Shown here: one piece after another, positions 29,724 to 38,662 of the stretch
Position numbering within the stretch: position 1 is the stretch's first letter
Layout: every line of letters begins with the position of its first letter
Origin: Streptomyces coeruleorubidus
Lineage (GTDB): Bacteria > Actinomycetota > Actinomycetes > Streptomycetales > Streptomycetaceae
Reading direction: 5' to 3'
Length of the DNA stretch: 64,000 bases
Assembly (NCBI RefSeq): GCF_008705135.1
Contig: NZ_CP023694.1
Span: 7,477,001-7,541,000, forward strand
Program-made: the position numbers and the translations under genes
The notes under the pieces: model-generated
Databases searched by the model: none
The model's input: the letters and a program-made list of their open reading frames with translations, nothing else
What the model was told of the DNA's origin: nothing

Positions 29724-30605
29724 ATGAACAACACCGACACACCCGTGACAGTCATCGGACTCGGACTGATGGGCCAGGCACTCGCCGGCGCCTTCCTGAA
29801 AGCCGGGCACCCCACAACCGTGTGGAACCGCACGGCATCCAAGGCCGACGGGCTGGTGGCCCGAGGCGCAACGCTCGCCCCGACAGTCGGCGATGCGGTC
29901 CGGGCCGGCTCCCTGACGGTCATCTGCGTCACCGACTACCAGGCCGTGCGGGAACTGCTCGGCACGAGCGACGTCGAACTCGACGGCACGACGCTGGTCA
30001 ATCTGACCTCGGGCGACTCGGCCCAGGCCAGGAAGACCGCTCGATGGGCCGAGCAGCGCGGCGCCCGCTACCTGGACGGCGCCGTCATGGCCGTCCCGCC
30101 GGCCATCGGCACTCCGGAGGCGGTGATTCTGCACAGCGGCCCGCAGGCGGACTTCGACGCGCACAAGCCGGCCCTCGACGCGCTCGGCACCGTCACCCAC
30201 CTCGGTGCGGACCATGGCCTGGCGTCCCTGTACGACGTTGCCGGACTGGCCATGATGTGGAGCGTCCTGAACGCGTGGCTCCAGGGCACCGCACTGCTCA
30301 GGACGGCCGGTGTCGACGCCGCGACGTACGCGCCGTTCGCGCGGCGGATCGCCGCCGGTGTGGCCGAATGGCTGCCCGGATACGCCGAGCAGATCGACAG
30401 CGGCTCCTTTCCGGCCGAGGTGTCGGCCCTGGAGACCGACGCGCGGGCCATGGCGCACCTGATCGAGGAGAGCGAGGCGGTGGGTGTCAACGCCGAACTG
30501 CCGAAGCTGTTCAAGGCGATGGCGGACCGCTCGATCGCCGCCGGAAACGGCGGCAAGCAGTACCCCGTGCTGATCGAGGAGTTCAGCAGACCCGGCACCG
30601 ACTGA
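29724..30605 (+). CDS. NADP-dependent imine-reductase-like oxidoreductase
   Basis: 293 aa. N-terminal Rossmann fold 'VIGLGLMGQALAGAFLKAG' and 'VWNRTASKAD', then a helical 6-phosphogluconate-dehydrogenase-like C-terminal domain. 'SLYDVAGLAMMW' with Asp171 sits where imine reductases carry the key Asp/Tyr, and there is no beta-HAD catalytic lysine motif (GxxxxxK). Imine reductase is therefore preferred to hydroxyisobutyrate dehydrogenase. The natural substrate is unknown. Divergent MerR partner as above; likely a leaderless transcript. Confidence 0.82.
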   Translation: MNNTDTPVTVIGLGLMGQALAGAFLKAGHPTTVWNRTASKADGLVARGATLAPTVGDAVRAGSLTVICVTDYQAVRELLGTSDVELDGTTLVNLTSGDSAQARKTARWAEQRGARYLDGAVMAVPPAIGTPEAVILHSGPQADFDAHKPALDALGTVTHLGADHGLASLYDVAGLAMMWSVLNAWLQGTALLRTAGVDAATYAPFARRIAAGVAEWLPGYAEQIDSGSFPAEVSALETDARAMAHLIEESEAVGVNAELPKLFKAMADRSIAAGNGGKQYPVLIEEFSRPGTD

Positions 30606-30633
30606 CCGGCCCGCGGCGAACTGTTCCCGCGTG

Positions 30634-31599
30634 TCAGGGCGCCCGGTTCTGTGTGCCGGTGGCGTCCAGTGCGTCGGCCGGGGAGTTCACCGGCCGTGGT
30701 GTGCCGGTGAGGTCGAGGACGAACAGCGGGATGCCGAGGGCGTCGGCGCGGGCCCGGGCGTCGTCCGCGTACCCGACGAGGGAGAAGTACAGGCACTCGG
30801 CCGACTCCGTCATGGCCGTCAGCCACAGGCACTCCACGTCCCGCAGGGTCGCCGGGCGCACGGCCGGGTCGACCAGCGCGACGACGCCGCGGGCGGCGAG
30901 GCCGATCCCGGACGGCGGCCGCTGGTCCGCCCGCCGGACACGCCGGTAGCCGAGCCAGCGCAGATAGAGGGCTGCGGCCGTGACGGCGTCGAGGGCGGTA
31001 CGGATCGTGACGGAGCGGAAGGGCGGCCGGGCGGCAGTGTCGGCAGTGCCGGTGGAAGAGCCGGCACCGGCGGCGGCGTCGGCGGCACCGACAGCACCGG
31101 CGTCGGCAGCGGCTCCGGCGGCGGCAGGGGCCGGGGCCCCGTCGGCGTCCGCAGAAGCGGCGGCCCGCTCGGCGGCGGCCGCGGCGTCGCGGGGACCGGT
31201 CGTACCGCCCGCGCCCGGCGCGCGGTCCCGGCCGACGGCCTCGGCGTCCGCGCCGACGGTGATGTCCCGGTCAGGCCCGAGCCCGTCGTCGGCTGCCGTG
31301 TCCTGGCCCGTCGAACCGTCCCGGCCGGCCACCTCCCGCCCCTCCACGACCGGCACCCGCAGCACCACCCCGCACGGGCATCCCACCTCCGGCCGCGGCC
31401 ACTCCCCGCGTAGGCCGCAGGACGCGCACCGCACCGTCACCCAGTCGTCCTGCCAGACGCGATGGGCGACGGGTGTCACCGTCCCGTCCGGGTCGAGCCG
31501 CGGGGCGACGGCCGCTCCGCACACGCACGGGTACGTCGGTGCCGTGAAGCGGTGCTCTCGTCGGCAGGACGGACAGCGCACCGGCACGCTCTCGGCCAT
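30634..31599 (-). CDS. Zinc-ribbon protein with possible restriction-endonuclease-like C-terminal domain
   Basis: 321 aa. Two Cys4 zinc ribbons at the N-terminus: CPSC...CVCG and CASC...CPCG (residues ~7-80). A ~100-residue low-complexity Ala/Asp/Gly linker follows. The C-terminal domain ('TALDAVTAAALYLRWLGYRRV', 'GVVALVDPAVRP', 'ALGIPLFVLDLTG') has the helix-strand order of an Mrr-like nuclease fold, but the PD-(D/E)XK residues are not evident, so it may be a non-catalytic DNA-binding relative. ATG 31599 has GGAG 5 bases upstream. Function unknown. Confidence 0.65.
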   Translation of the reverse strand: MAESVPVRCPSCRREHRFTAPTYPCVCGAAVAPRLDPDGTVTPVAHRVWQDDWVTVRCASCGLRGEWPRPEVGCPCGVVLRVPVVEGREVAGRDGSTGQDTAADDGLGPDRDITVGADAEAVGRDRAPGAGGTTGPRDAAAAAERAAASADADGAPAPAAAGAAADAGAVGAADAAAGAGSSTGTADTAARPPFRSVTIRTALDAVTAAALYLRWLGYRRVRRADQRPPSGIGLAARGVVALVDPAVRPATLRDVECLWLTAMTESAECLYFSLVGYADDARARADALGIPLFVLDLTGTPRPVNSPADALDATGTQNRAP

Positions 31600-31716
31600 G
31601 GCCACTCCAGTACGGCGTCACATCGGGACAGCGCGTCCATCGTGCTCCAGGGAGGCCCTGCCTGTCCGCCGCTTGCCCCCTCTCTTGACGCCCTTCGTCC
31701 GCCCCACATACATTCA

Positions 31717-31752
31717 TTCCAGATCGTAGAAGTTTATTTCCGCAATACGGAA
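31717..31752 (+). promoter_or_regulatory. Tandem operator pair in the gcl promoter
   Basis: Two 15-bp palindromes of the form TTYYR-N5-YRGAA: TTCCA-GATCG-TAGAA (31717-31731) and TTCCG-CAATA-CGGAA (31738-31752), starting 21 bp apart. The same arrangement occurs before hyi. Expected regulator: an IclR-family AllR-like protein. Confidence 0.65.
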
Positions 31753-31810
31753 GAGCTCACCGCGGGGCGCGACGGGAGTGCGAATCCGACAGCCGAAGCA
31801 GGAGTACTCG

Positions 31811-33595
<1,785 letters not shown>

Positions 33596-33606
33596 CGCGC
33601 GGGCAG

Positions 33607-33646
33607 GTGAGGGGCGGCCCGTCCGGGAGGACGGACCGCCCCTCAC
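33607..33646. terminator. Terminator after gcl
   Basis: 18-bp arms 33607-33624 and 33629-33646 with one mismatch and a 4-nt loop, between convergent genes. Confidence 0.9.
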
Positions 33647-33664
33647 GCGTGCGTGGCCCCCCGG

Positions 33665-34276
33665 TCAGTCCCCGCCACCTCCACCCCCGCCTCCGCCGCA
33701 GTACGAATAGCCCCCGCCGCCTCCGCCCGTACCGCGCGGCGCGTGCTTGAGGAGGCCCTTGCCGCCCACCTCTGCCCGGCGGATCAGTCCCGCCCGCAGC
33801 GCGAAGCGCGGCACCAGCAGCCGCAGGGCCGCCTCGCCGTGCAGCGCGACGGCCAGCAGCCGGTCGTGGTCGGTCAGGCCGCGCCTGCTCGCGGGCAGCG
33901 GGTGGCGCCGGCGCAGGTCCCGCACATGGCGGCGGGCGCCGCGCGTGGGGCCGAGCAGCGGGTAGCGCAGCAGGCCCGCGTCCGCGAGCGGGATGCGCAG
34001 GAGAGCCAGCGCGAGCCGTACGTCCGGGTCCTTGGCCAACGTCCGGAGACCGGCGGGCTCGTGGAGACTGGCGTGCACCGCCTGGGCCAGGGGGGACGGC
34101 GCCCGCTCCGCGCTCACGGCGTCCGCGATGCCCGCCCGTATCGTCCCCGGCCGGTCCGCCTCCACCAGGCCCCGCAGATACAGGTCCACCACGGCGACGG
34201 TGACGGCGGCCCGCGGGCCGTCCCCCAGCAGTGCGATCTCGTGCGGCTCCAGCCGGACCGCCGTACCGTCGCCCAT
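33665..34276 (-). CDS. TIGR04222-like protein with Gly-rich C-terminus
   Basis: 203 aa. 'LEPHEIALLGDGPRAAVTVAVVDLYLRGLV' and the two helical repeats that follow resemble TIGR04222 proteins of actinomycetes, which normally carry N-terminal membrane helices and end in a Gly/Cys-rich tail. Here the membrane part is absent and the tail is a run of glycines broken by 'YSYC'. Function unknown. Convergent with gcl. Confidence 0.65.
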   Translation of the reverse strand: MGDGTAVRLEPHEIALLGDGPRAAVTVAVVDLYLRGLVEADRPGTIRAGIADAVSAERAPSPLAQAVHASLHEPAGLRTLAKDPDVRLALALLRIPLADAGLLRYPLLGPTRGARRHVRDLRRRHPLPASRRGLTDHDRLLAVALHGEAALRLLVPRFALRAGLIRRAEVGGKGLLKHAPRGTGGGGGGYSYCGGGGGGGGGD

Positions 34277-34340
34277 GGCTTCACCCCCGTGCCGGGGCCC
34301 GCCGCCCCCGTGCCGGCGGGTCCCGTGTGTCGAGAATGTG

Positions 34341-34377
34341 CCCGGCCCCGGGGGCGGTTGAAGCCCCCGGGGCCGGG
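34341..34377 (-). terminator. Terminator hairpin
   Basis: Perfect 15-bp arms 34341-34355 and 34363-34377 with a 7-nt loop, downstream of the 34433-34669 gene. Confidence 0.9.
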
Positions 34378-34432
34378 TTCAGAGGTTCATTTGAGGGTTC
34401 CGTACGGGATGTACGACCGGTGCCGTACGCGC

Positions 34433-34669
34433 TCATGTGCCGTGGTGCTCCGAGAGTCCCGGCCAGTCGTCCGGGCCACCGCCCTGCCACTCGACGAGGT
34501 CGTTGTCCTCGACGTCGGTGACGTAGAGGTCGGCCAGCCGCAGAATCTCCGCCACGTCGTCGACGTGCGTGGCGATGCCCAGGGGTTCGTCGCCCAGCGT
34601 GACCCGCCGCGATCCGTCCAGGGCGGGAGCGTGGACCACGACGTGCGGATGCTCGGTTGGATGTGCCAT
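34433..34669 (-). CDS. Small hypothetical protein
   Basis: 78 aa, acidic, no family recognised ('GIATHVDDVAEILRLADLYV'). GAAGG precedes the ATG at 34669, a strong terminator follows the stop, and codon use is normal, so it is probably expressed. No membrane segment. Confidence 0.6.
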   Translation of the reverse strand: MAHPTEHPHVVVHAPALDGSRRVTLGDEPLGIATHVDDVAEILRLADLYVTDVEDNDLVEWQGGGPDDWPGLSEHHGT

Positions 34670-34983
34670 GCCTTCAGGCTGCTGCCGCGAGGGCGGTTCC
34701 GCACCCCGGGGGACAGGCCGGCCGTCCGACGGCGCGAGGCTGGGCGCGACAGGACGTTCGCGCCGCCGGACGGGGTCTGCGGGGTGGGGTGGTACCGGTA
34801 CTGGGACCGCGGCGGGTGTGACGGAGTCCGGAACGGGCTTCCCTCAGGTCGAGAAGCCCGTCCGGGTCCTTGACCACCGCACTGGCTCACACTCCGCCGC
34901 GGTCCGCGCCCTGCCCGCGTCCGTGCCCGGGGCGACCACCCCTCATCCGGGTCGCCCCGGGCGGTCGGACGCGGTCAGGGAGT
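34670..34983. other. Intergenic region downstream of katA
   Basis: 314 bases between the start of the 78-aa gene and the katA stop. It holds the katA terminator (34925-34962) and should hold the promoter of the small gene. ORFs here lack ribosome binding sites and recognisable sequence. Confidence 0.5.
34925..34962 (-). terminator. Terminator after katA
   Basis: Perfect 13-bp arms 34925-34937 and 34950-34962. Confidence 0.88.
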
Positions 34984-36441
34984 TCAGTCCTCGCGCAGGG
35001 CGCGGACCGCCTCCTCCACGCGACGCCCGTAGTCGGGGTCGGCGGCGTGGAAGTGCGCGAGGTTCTTCTCGATCACGTCGTCGCGGGAGACCTGCGAGAG
35101 GCCGCCGGCGATGTTCGCGACCAGCCGGGACCTCTCCTCGGCGGACATCAGCCGGTACAGCTCACTGGCCTGGAAGAAGTCGTCGTCCTTGGTGTGGAGC
35201 GGGGCCGCGTGGGTGCCCGTGTGGCCGGTCACCGCCAGCGGGGCCGACAGCGGGCGGCCGGTCTCCACCGGGCCGTCGTAGGAGTTCGGCTCGTAGTTCT
35301 TGGCGTACCGGCCCTGGGGGTTGGACGCCATGAGGCCGTCCCGGCCGTAGTTCTCGGCGGTCGTGGCCCTCGGCGCGTTGACGGCGAGCTGCGTGTGGTT
35401 GACGCCCAGGCGGTAGCGGTGGGCGTCCGCGTAGGCGAACAGGCGGCCCTGGAGCATCTTGTCGGGGGAGGGGCCGATGCCCGGCACGAAGTTGTTCGGG
35501 GAGAACGCGGCCTGCTCGACCTCGGCGAAGACGTTGTCCGGGTTGCGGTCCAGCACCAGCCGGCCCACGCGCCGCAGCGGGTAGTCCTGGTGCGGCCAGA
35601 CCTTGGTCACGTCGAACGGGTTGAAGCGGTAGTCGGACGCTTCGGCCGCCGGCATCAGCTGGACGTAGAGCGTCCAGGACGGGTGCACGCCCCGCTCGAT
35701 GGCCTGGAGCAGGTCCGTCTGGTGGGAGTTCGGGTCCTTGCCCGCGAGCTCGGCGGCCTGCTCGCTGCTCAGGCAGCGGATGCCCTGGTTGGTCTTGAAG
35801 TGGTACTTGACGAAGAAGGCCTCGCCCCGGCTGTTCGTCCACTGGTAGGTGTGCGAGCCGTAGCCGTTCATGTGCCGGTACGAGGCCGGGATGCCGCGGT
35901 CGCCCATCAGCCAGGTCACCTGGTGCGTGGCCTCGGGGGAGTGCGCCCAGAAGTCCCAGACGTTGTCCGGTTCCTGACGGCCGGTGAACGGGTCGCGCTT
36001 CTGCGAGTGGATGAAGTCCGGGAACTTGACCGGGTCCTTGATGAAGAACACCGGGGTGTTGTTGCCGACGAGGTCGTAATTACCCTCGGCCGTATAGAAC
36101 TTGACCGCGAAACCGCGCGGGTCGCGCACCGCGTCCGCGCCGCCGAGGCTGTCGGCCACGGTCGAGAAGCGCAGGAAGACCTCGGTCCGCTTGCCGACCT
36201 GGCCGAGAAAGTCGGCCTGGGTGAAGGCGGTGACGTCGTCGGTCACCTCGAAGTGGCCGTAGGCGCCGGACCCCCGGGCGTGCACCACACGCTCCGGGAT
36301 GCGCTCGCGGTTGAAGCGCGCGAGCTTCTCCAGCAGGTGCTGGTCCTGGAGCAGGAGCGGGCCGCCGACGCCGGCGGTGGCGGAGTTCTGGTTGTCGGCG
36401 ACGGGGGCGCCGGACTCGGTGGTGAGCACGCGCTGCGACAT
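34984..36441 (-). CDS. katA: Monofunctional haem catalase (clade 3 type)
   Basis: Cytoplasmic haem enzyme dismutating H2O2, 485 aa, small-subunit class. Distal His54 in '[13 protein letters not shown]', Asn in '[11 protein letters not shown]', and the proximal haem tyrosine in '[15 protein letters not shown]'. It lies between gcl and the hyi-glxR genes and shares an identical promoter palindrome with the uricase operon; uricase releases H2O2, so co-expression makes sense. A perfect inverted repeat GCGGAAA-N4-TTTCCGC (36466-36483) lies in the leader. Confidence 0.96.
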   Translation of the reverse strand: MSQRVLTTESGAPVADNQNSATAGVGGPLLLQDQHLLEKLARFNRERIPERVVHARGSGAYGHFEVTDDVTAFTQADFLGQVGKRTEVFLRFSTVADSLGGADAVRDPRGFAVKFYTAEGNYDLVGNNTPVFFIKDPVKFPDFIHSQKRDPFTGRQEPDNVWDFWAHSPEATHQVTWLMGDRGIPASYRHMNGYGSHTYQWTNSRGEAFFVKYHFKTNQGIRCLSSEQAAELAGKDPNSHQTDLLQAIERGVHPSWTLYVQLMPAAEASDYRFNPFDVTKVWPHQDYPLRRVGRLVLDRNPDNVFAEVEQAAFSPNNFVPGIGPSPDKMLQGRLFAYADAHRYRLGVNHTQLAVNAPRATTAENYGRDGLMASNPQGRYAKNYEPNSYDGPVETGRPLSAPLAVTGHTGTHAAPLHTKDDDFFQASELYRLMSAEERSRLVANIAGGLSQVSRDDVIEKNLAHFHAADPDYGRRVEEAVRALRED

Positions 36442-36465
36442 CGTGACCTTCCGTACGAGAGGGCA

Positions 36466-36483
36466 GCGGAAAAACCTTTCCGC
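36466..36483 (-). promoter_or_regulatory. Inverted repeat in the katA leader
   Basis: GCGGAAA-AACC-TTTCCGC, a perfect 7-bp palindrome between the predicted transcription start and the katA ATG. Candidate operator or small hairpin. Confidence 0.5.
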
Positions 36484-36490
36484 TTTGTGG

Positions 36491-36531
36491 AGCCTAGGGT
36501 CGGGGCGATCGGAGCGTCAACAGTTTGTTGA
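36491..36531 (-). promoter_or_regulatory. katA promoter with TCAACA-N3-TGTTGA operator on the -35
   Basis: On the reverse strand, TTGACG (36520-36515) and TAGGCT (36496-36491) are 18 bp apart, a good vegetative promoter. The palindrome 36517-36531 overlaps the -35 and is identical to the one in the uraD promoter. Confidence 0.7.
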
Positions 36532-36658
36532 AGCGGTGGGCATGGGTGGGTCCGGGCGGCGCCGCCCCTTTGGGCGCGACAGGACAGGTGTCAGCGGCGG
36601 CGCCGCCCGGGGTAGGAGGGACCCTCGGGCCATGAGGGCCGACGAGGGTCTGCGACGG

Positions 36659-37552
36659 TCAGATCCGGGCGCCGGAGAGCCGCTCCACGGCCCGCAGCAG
36701 CGCCGAGTGGTCCAGGCCTCCGTCGCCCTGCGCGCGCAGGGACGCGACCAGCTGGGCGACCACGGCGCCGACGGGCAGGGCCGCGCCGACGTTGCGGGCG
36801 GCGTCCGTGACGATGCCCATGTCCTTGTGGTGCAGGTCGATCCGGAAGCCCGGCTTGAAGTCCCGGCCGAGGAAGTTGTCCTTCTTGCGGGTCAGTACGG
36901 TCGAGCCCGCGAGGCCGCCGCCCAGGACGTCCAGGGCCGCCTTCAGGTCCACGCCGGACTTCTCCAGGAAGACCACGGCCTCGGCGCACGCCTGGATGTT
37001 CACGGCGACGATCAGCTGGTTGGCGGCCTTCACGGTCTGGCCGGAGCCGTGCGGGCCGCACAGCACGATGGTCTTGCCCAGCACCTCGAAGATCGGCTCG
37101 GCCTGGTCGAAGTCGGCCTGCTCGCCGCCGACCATGATCGACAGCACGGCCTCGATCGCACCGGCCTCACCGCCGGACACCGGGGCGTCCAGGACGCGGA
37201 TGCCCTTGTCCTTCGCCGCCTTCGCCAGGTCGACCGAGGTCTGCGGGGTGATCGAGGACATGTCGATCAGGAGGGCGCCGGACCCGGCGTTCTCCAGGAT
37301 GCCGTCGGGGCCGTAGGCGATGGCCTCGACCTGCGGGGAGGCGGGCACCATCGTGATGACGACGTCGGCGTCCCGCACGGCCTCGGCGATCGAACCGGCG
37401 GCCGTGCCACCGGCGGCGGCGAGGCGGTCCAGCTTCTCCCGCTCCAGGGTGAATCCGGTGACGTCGTAGCCCGCCTTGATCAGGTTCTCGGACATGGGGG
37501 AGCCCATGATGCCGAGGCCGATCCAGGCGATCTTGGGCAGTGGGTTGCTCAT
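36659..37552 (-). CDS. glxR: Tartronate semialdehyde reductase (2-hydroxy-3-oxopropionate reductase)
   Basis: Beta-hydroxyacid dehydrogenase reducing tartronate semialdehyde to D-glycerate with NAD(P)H. 297 aa. Rossmann motif 'IGLGIMGSPMSENLIKAG', substrate-binding 'DAPVSGGEAGA', catalytic Lys175 in 'GSGQTVKAANQ' and 'KDMGIVTDAARN'. It is 22 bases downstream of hyi and cotranscribed. It completes the glyoxylate-to-glycerate branch started by Gcl. Confidence 0.94.
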   Translation of the reverse strand: MSNPLPKIAWIGLGIMGSPMSENLIKAGYDVTGFTLEREKLDRLAAAGGTAAGSIAEAVRDADVVITMVPASPQVEAIAYGPDGILENAGSGALLIDMSSITPQTSVDLAKAAKDKGIRVLDAPVSGGEAGAIEAVLSIMVGGEQADFDQAEPIFEVLGKTIVLCGPHGSGQTVKAANQLIVAVNIQACAEAVVFLEKSGVDLKAALDVLGGGLAGSTVLTRKKDNFLGRDFKPGFRIDLHHKDMGIVTDAARNVGAALPVGAVVAQLVASLRAQGDGGLDHSALLRAVERLSGARI

Positions 37553-37574
37553 GGTGTGCCTTTCGGTGCGGGGG

Positions 37575-38396
37575 TCAGCGGGGCAGCCAGTCGAAGGCCT
37601 CGGCGCTGGGGCGGTCGCCCGGCTTGTACTCGAGGCCGACCCAGCCGTCGTAACCCGCCTTGTTCAGCCGGTCGAGGAGGTCTTCGAGGGGCAGCGAGCC
37701 CGTCCCGGGGGCGCCGCGGCCGGGGTTGTCGGCGATCTGGACGTGGCCGGTCTTCGCGGCGTACCGCTCGATCACCTGCGGCAGGTCCTCGCCGTTCATG
37801 GACAGGTGGTAGAGGTCCATGAGGAAGCGGGCGTTGCCCAGTCCCGTCGTGTCGTTGACCTTGTCGACGACGCCGACGGCGGCCGGTGCCGACACCAGCG
37901 GATACGCCGGCGACTCGATCTGGTTCAGCGCCTCGATCAGCAGGATCGCGCCGATCCGGTCGGCGGCCCGGGCCGCGAGCGCCAGGTTCTCCAGCGCGAG
38001 CGCGTCCTGCTCGGCCGGGTCCGTGCCCTCGACGCGGTTGCCGTACAGGGCGTTGAGCGCCGTGCAGCCCAGGGAGGCGGCGAAGCCGGCCGCCACGTCG
38101 ATGTTGGCGCGGAACCTCTCCGACTCCTCGCCCGGGATCGACAGGGCGCCACGGTCGGGGCCGGGCAGTTGACCGGCGTAGAAGTTGAGGCCCGTGAGCT
38201 GGACGCCGGCGTCCTCGACGGCCTTCTTCAGCGCGTCGAGCTCCGACTGTTCAGGGGTGGGCGAGTCGACCCAGGGCCACCACAGCTCGACCGCCGTGAA
38301 GCCGGCCGCGGCGGCGGCCGCGGGACGCTCCAGGAGCGGGAGTTCCGTGAAGAGGATCGACAGGTTGACGTTGAAGCGCTGGTCTGCGAATCCCAT
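37575..38396 (-). CDS. hyi: Hydroxypyruvate isomerase family protein
   Basis: 273-aa TIM-barrel protein of the Hyi/sugar-phosphate-isomerase family, interconverting hydroxypyruvate and tartronate semialdehyde. Features include 'RFNVNLSILFTELPLLER', 'AAAGFTAVELWWPW', metal ligands in 'LLIEALNQIESPAY', 'FLMDLYHLSMNGED' and 'HVQIADNPGR', and a final 'VGLEYKPG'. First gene of hyi-glxR. Its promoter carries the same paired operator as gcl. Confidence 0.93.
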   Translation of the reverse strand: MGFADQRFNVNLSILFTELPLLERPAAAAAAGFTAVELWWPWVDSPTPEQSELDALKKAVEDAGVQLTGLNFYAGQLPGPDRGALSIPGEESERFRANIDVAAGFAASLGCTALNALYGNRVEGTDPAEQDALALENLALAARAADRIGAILLIEALNQIESPAYPLVSAPAAVGVVDKVNDTTGLGNARFLMDLYHLSMNGEDLPQVIERYAAKTGHVQIADNPGRGAPGTGSLPLEDLLDRLNKAGYDGWVGLEYKPGDRPSAEAFDWLPR

Positions 38397-38419
38397 CGGG
38401 CCGCGCTCCCTTCCGCTAG

Positions 38420-38455
38420 TTTCGCATTATGGAAGTTGCTTTCTGCTTACCGGAA
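38420..38455 (-). promoter_or_regulatory. Tandem operator pair in the hyi-glxR promoter
   Basis: TTTCG-CATTA-TGGAA (38420-38434) and TTCTG-CTTAC-CGGAA (38441-38455), start-to-start 21 bp, as at gcl. On the reverse strand a -10-like CATAAT (38431-38426) and a -35-like TTCCGG (38455-38450) lie inside the two sites, 18 bp apart. Confidence 0.65.
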
Positions 38456-38606
38456 GACTGCCGCCGGGCGTCGTGGCTTGTCAAGGGGCGGGAGCTGCGT
38501 TGGGTCGTGATCCCGTGGCCTGGACATGTGTGAGGTCCACCGTCCTGGGCGGCGCGAGGTCGCGGCTCGGCGGGAGAGTGACGGAGGCCGGCCTTTCGGC
38601 GCTGAG

Positions 38607-38635
38607 CAGGAGGGACGCGACTCGCGTCCCTCCTG
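38607..38635 (+). other. Hairpin upstream of the protease gene
   Basis: CAGGAGGGACGCGA (38607-38620) is repeated in inverted form at 38622-38635. With a loop of about 7 nt it leaves an 11-bp stem ending 27 bases before the TTG start. It could be a transcription attenuator or a 5'-UTR stabiliser. Confidence 0.55.
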
Positions 38636-38662
38636 TCTCATGTTCCTCTGGGGGGGACTCCT

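Noticed and set aside
34674-34877. Reverse-strand 67-aa ORF downstream of katA
   Set aside because: No ribosome binding site, Arg/Pro-rich shadow-like composition.
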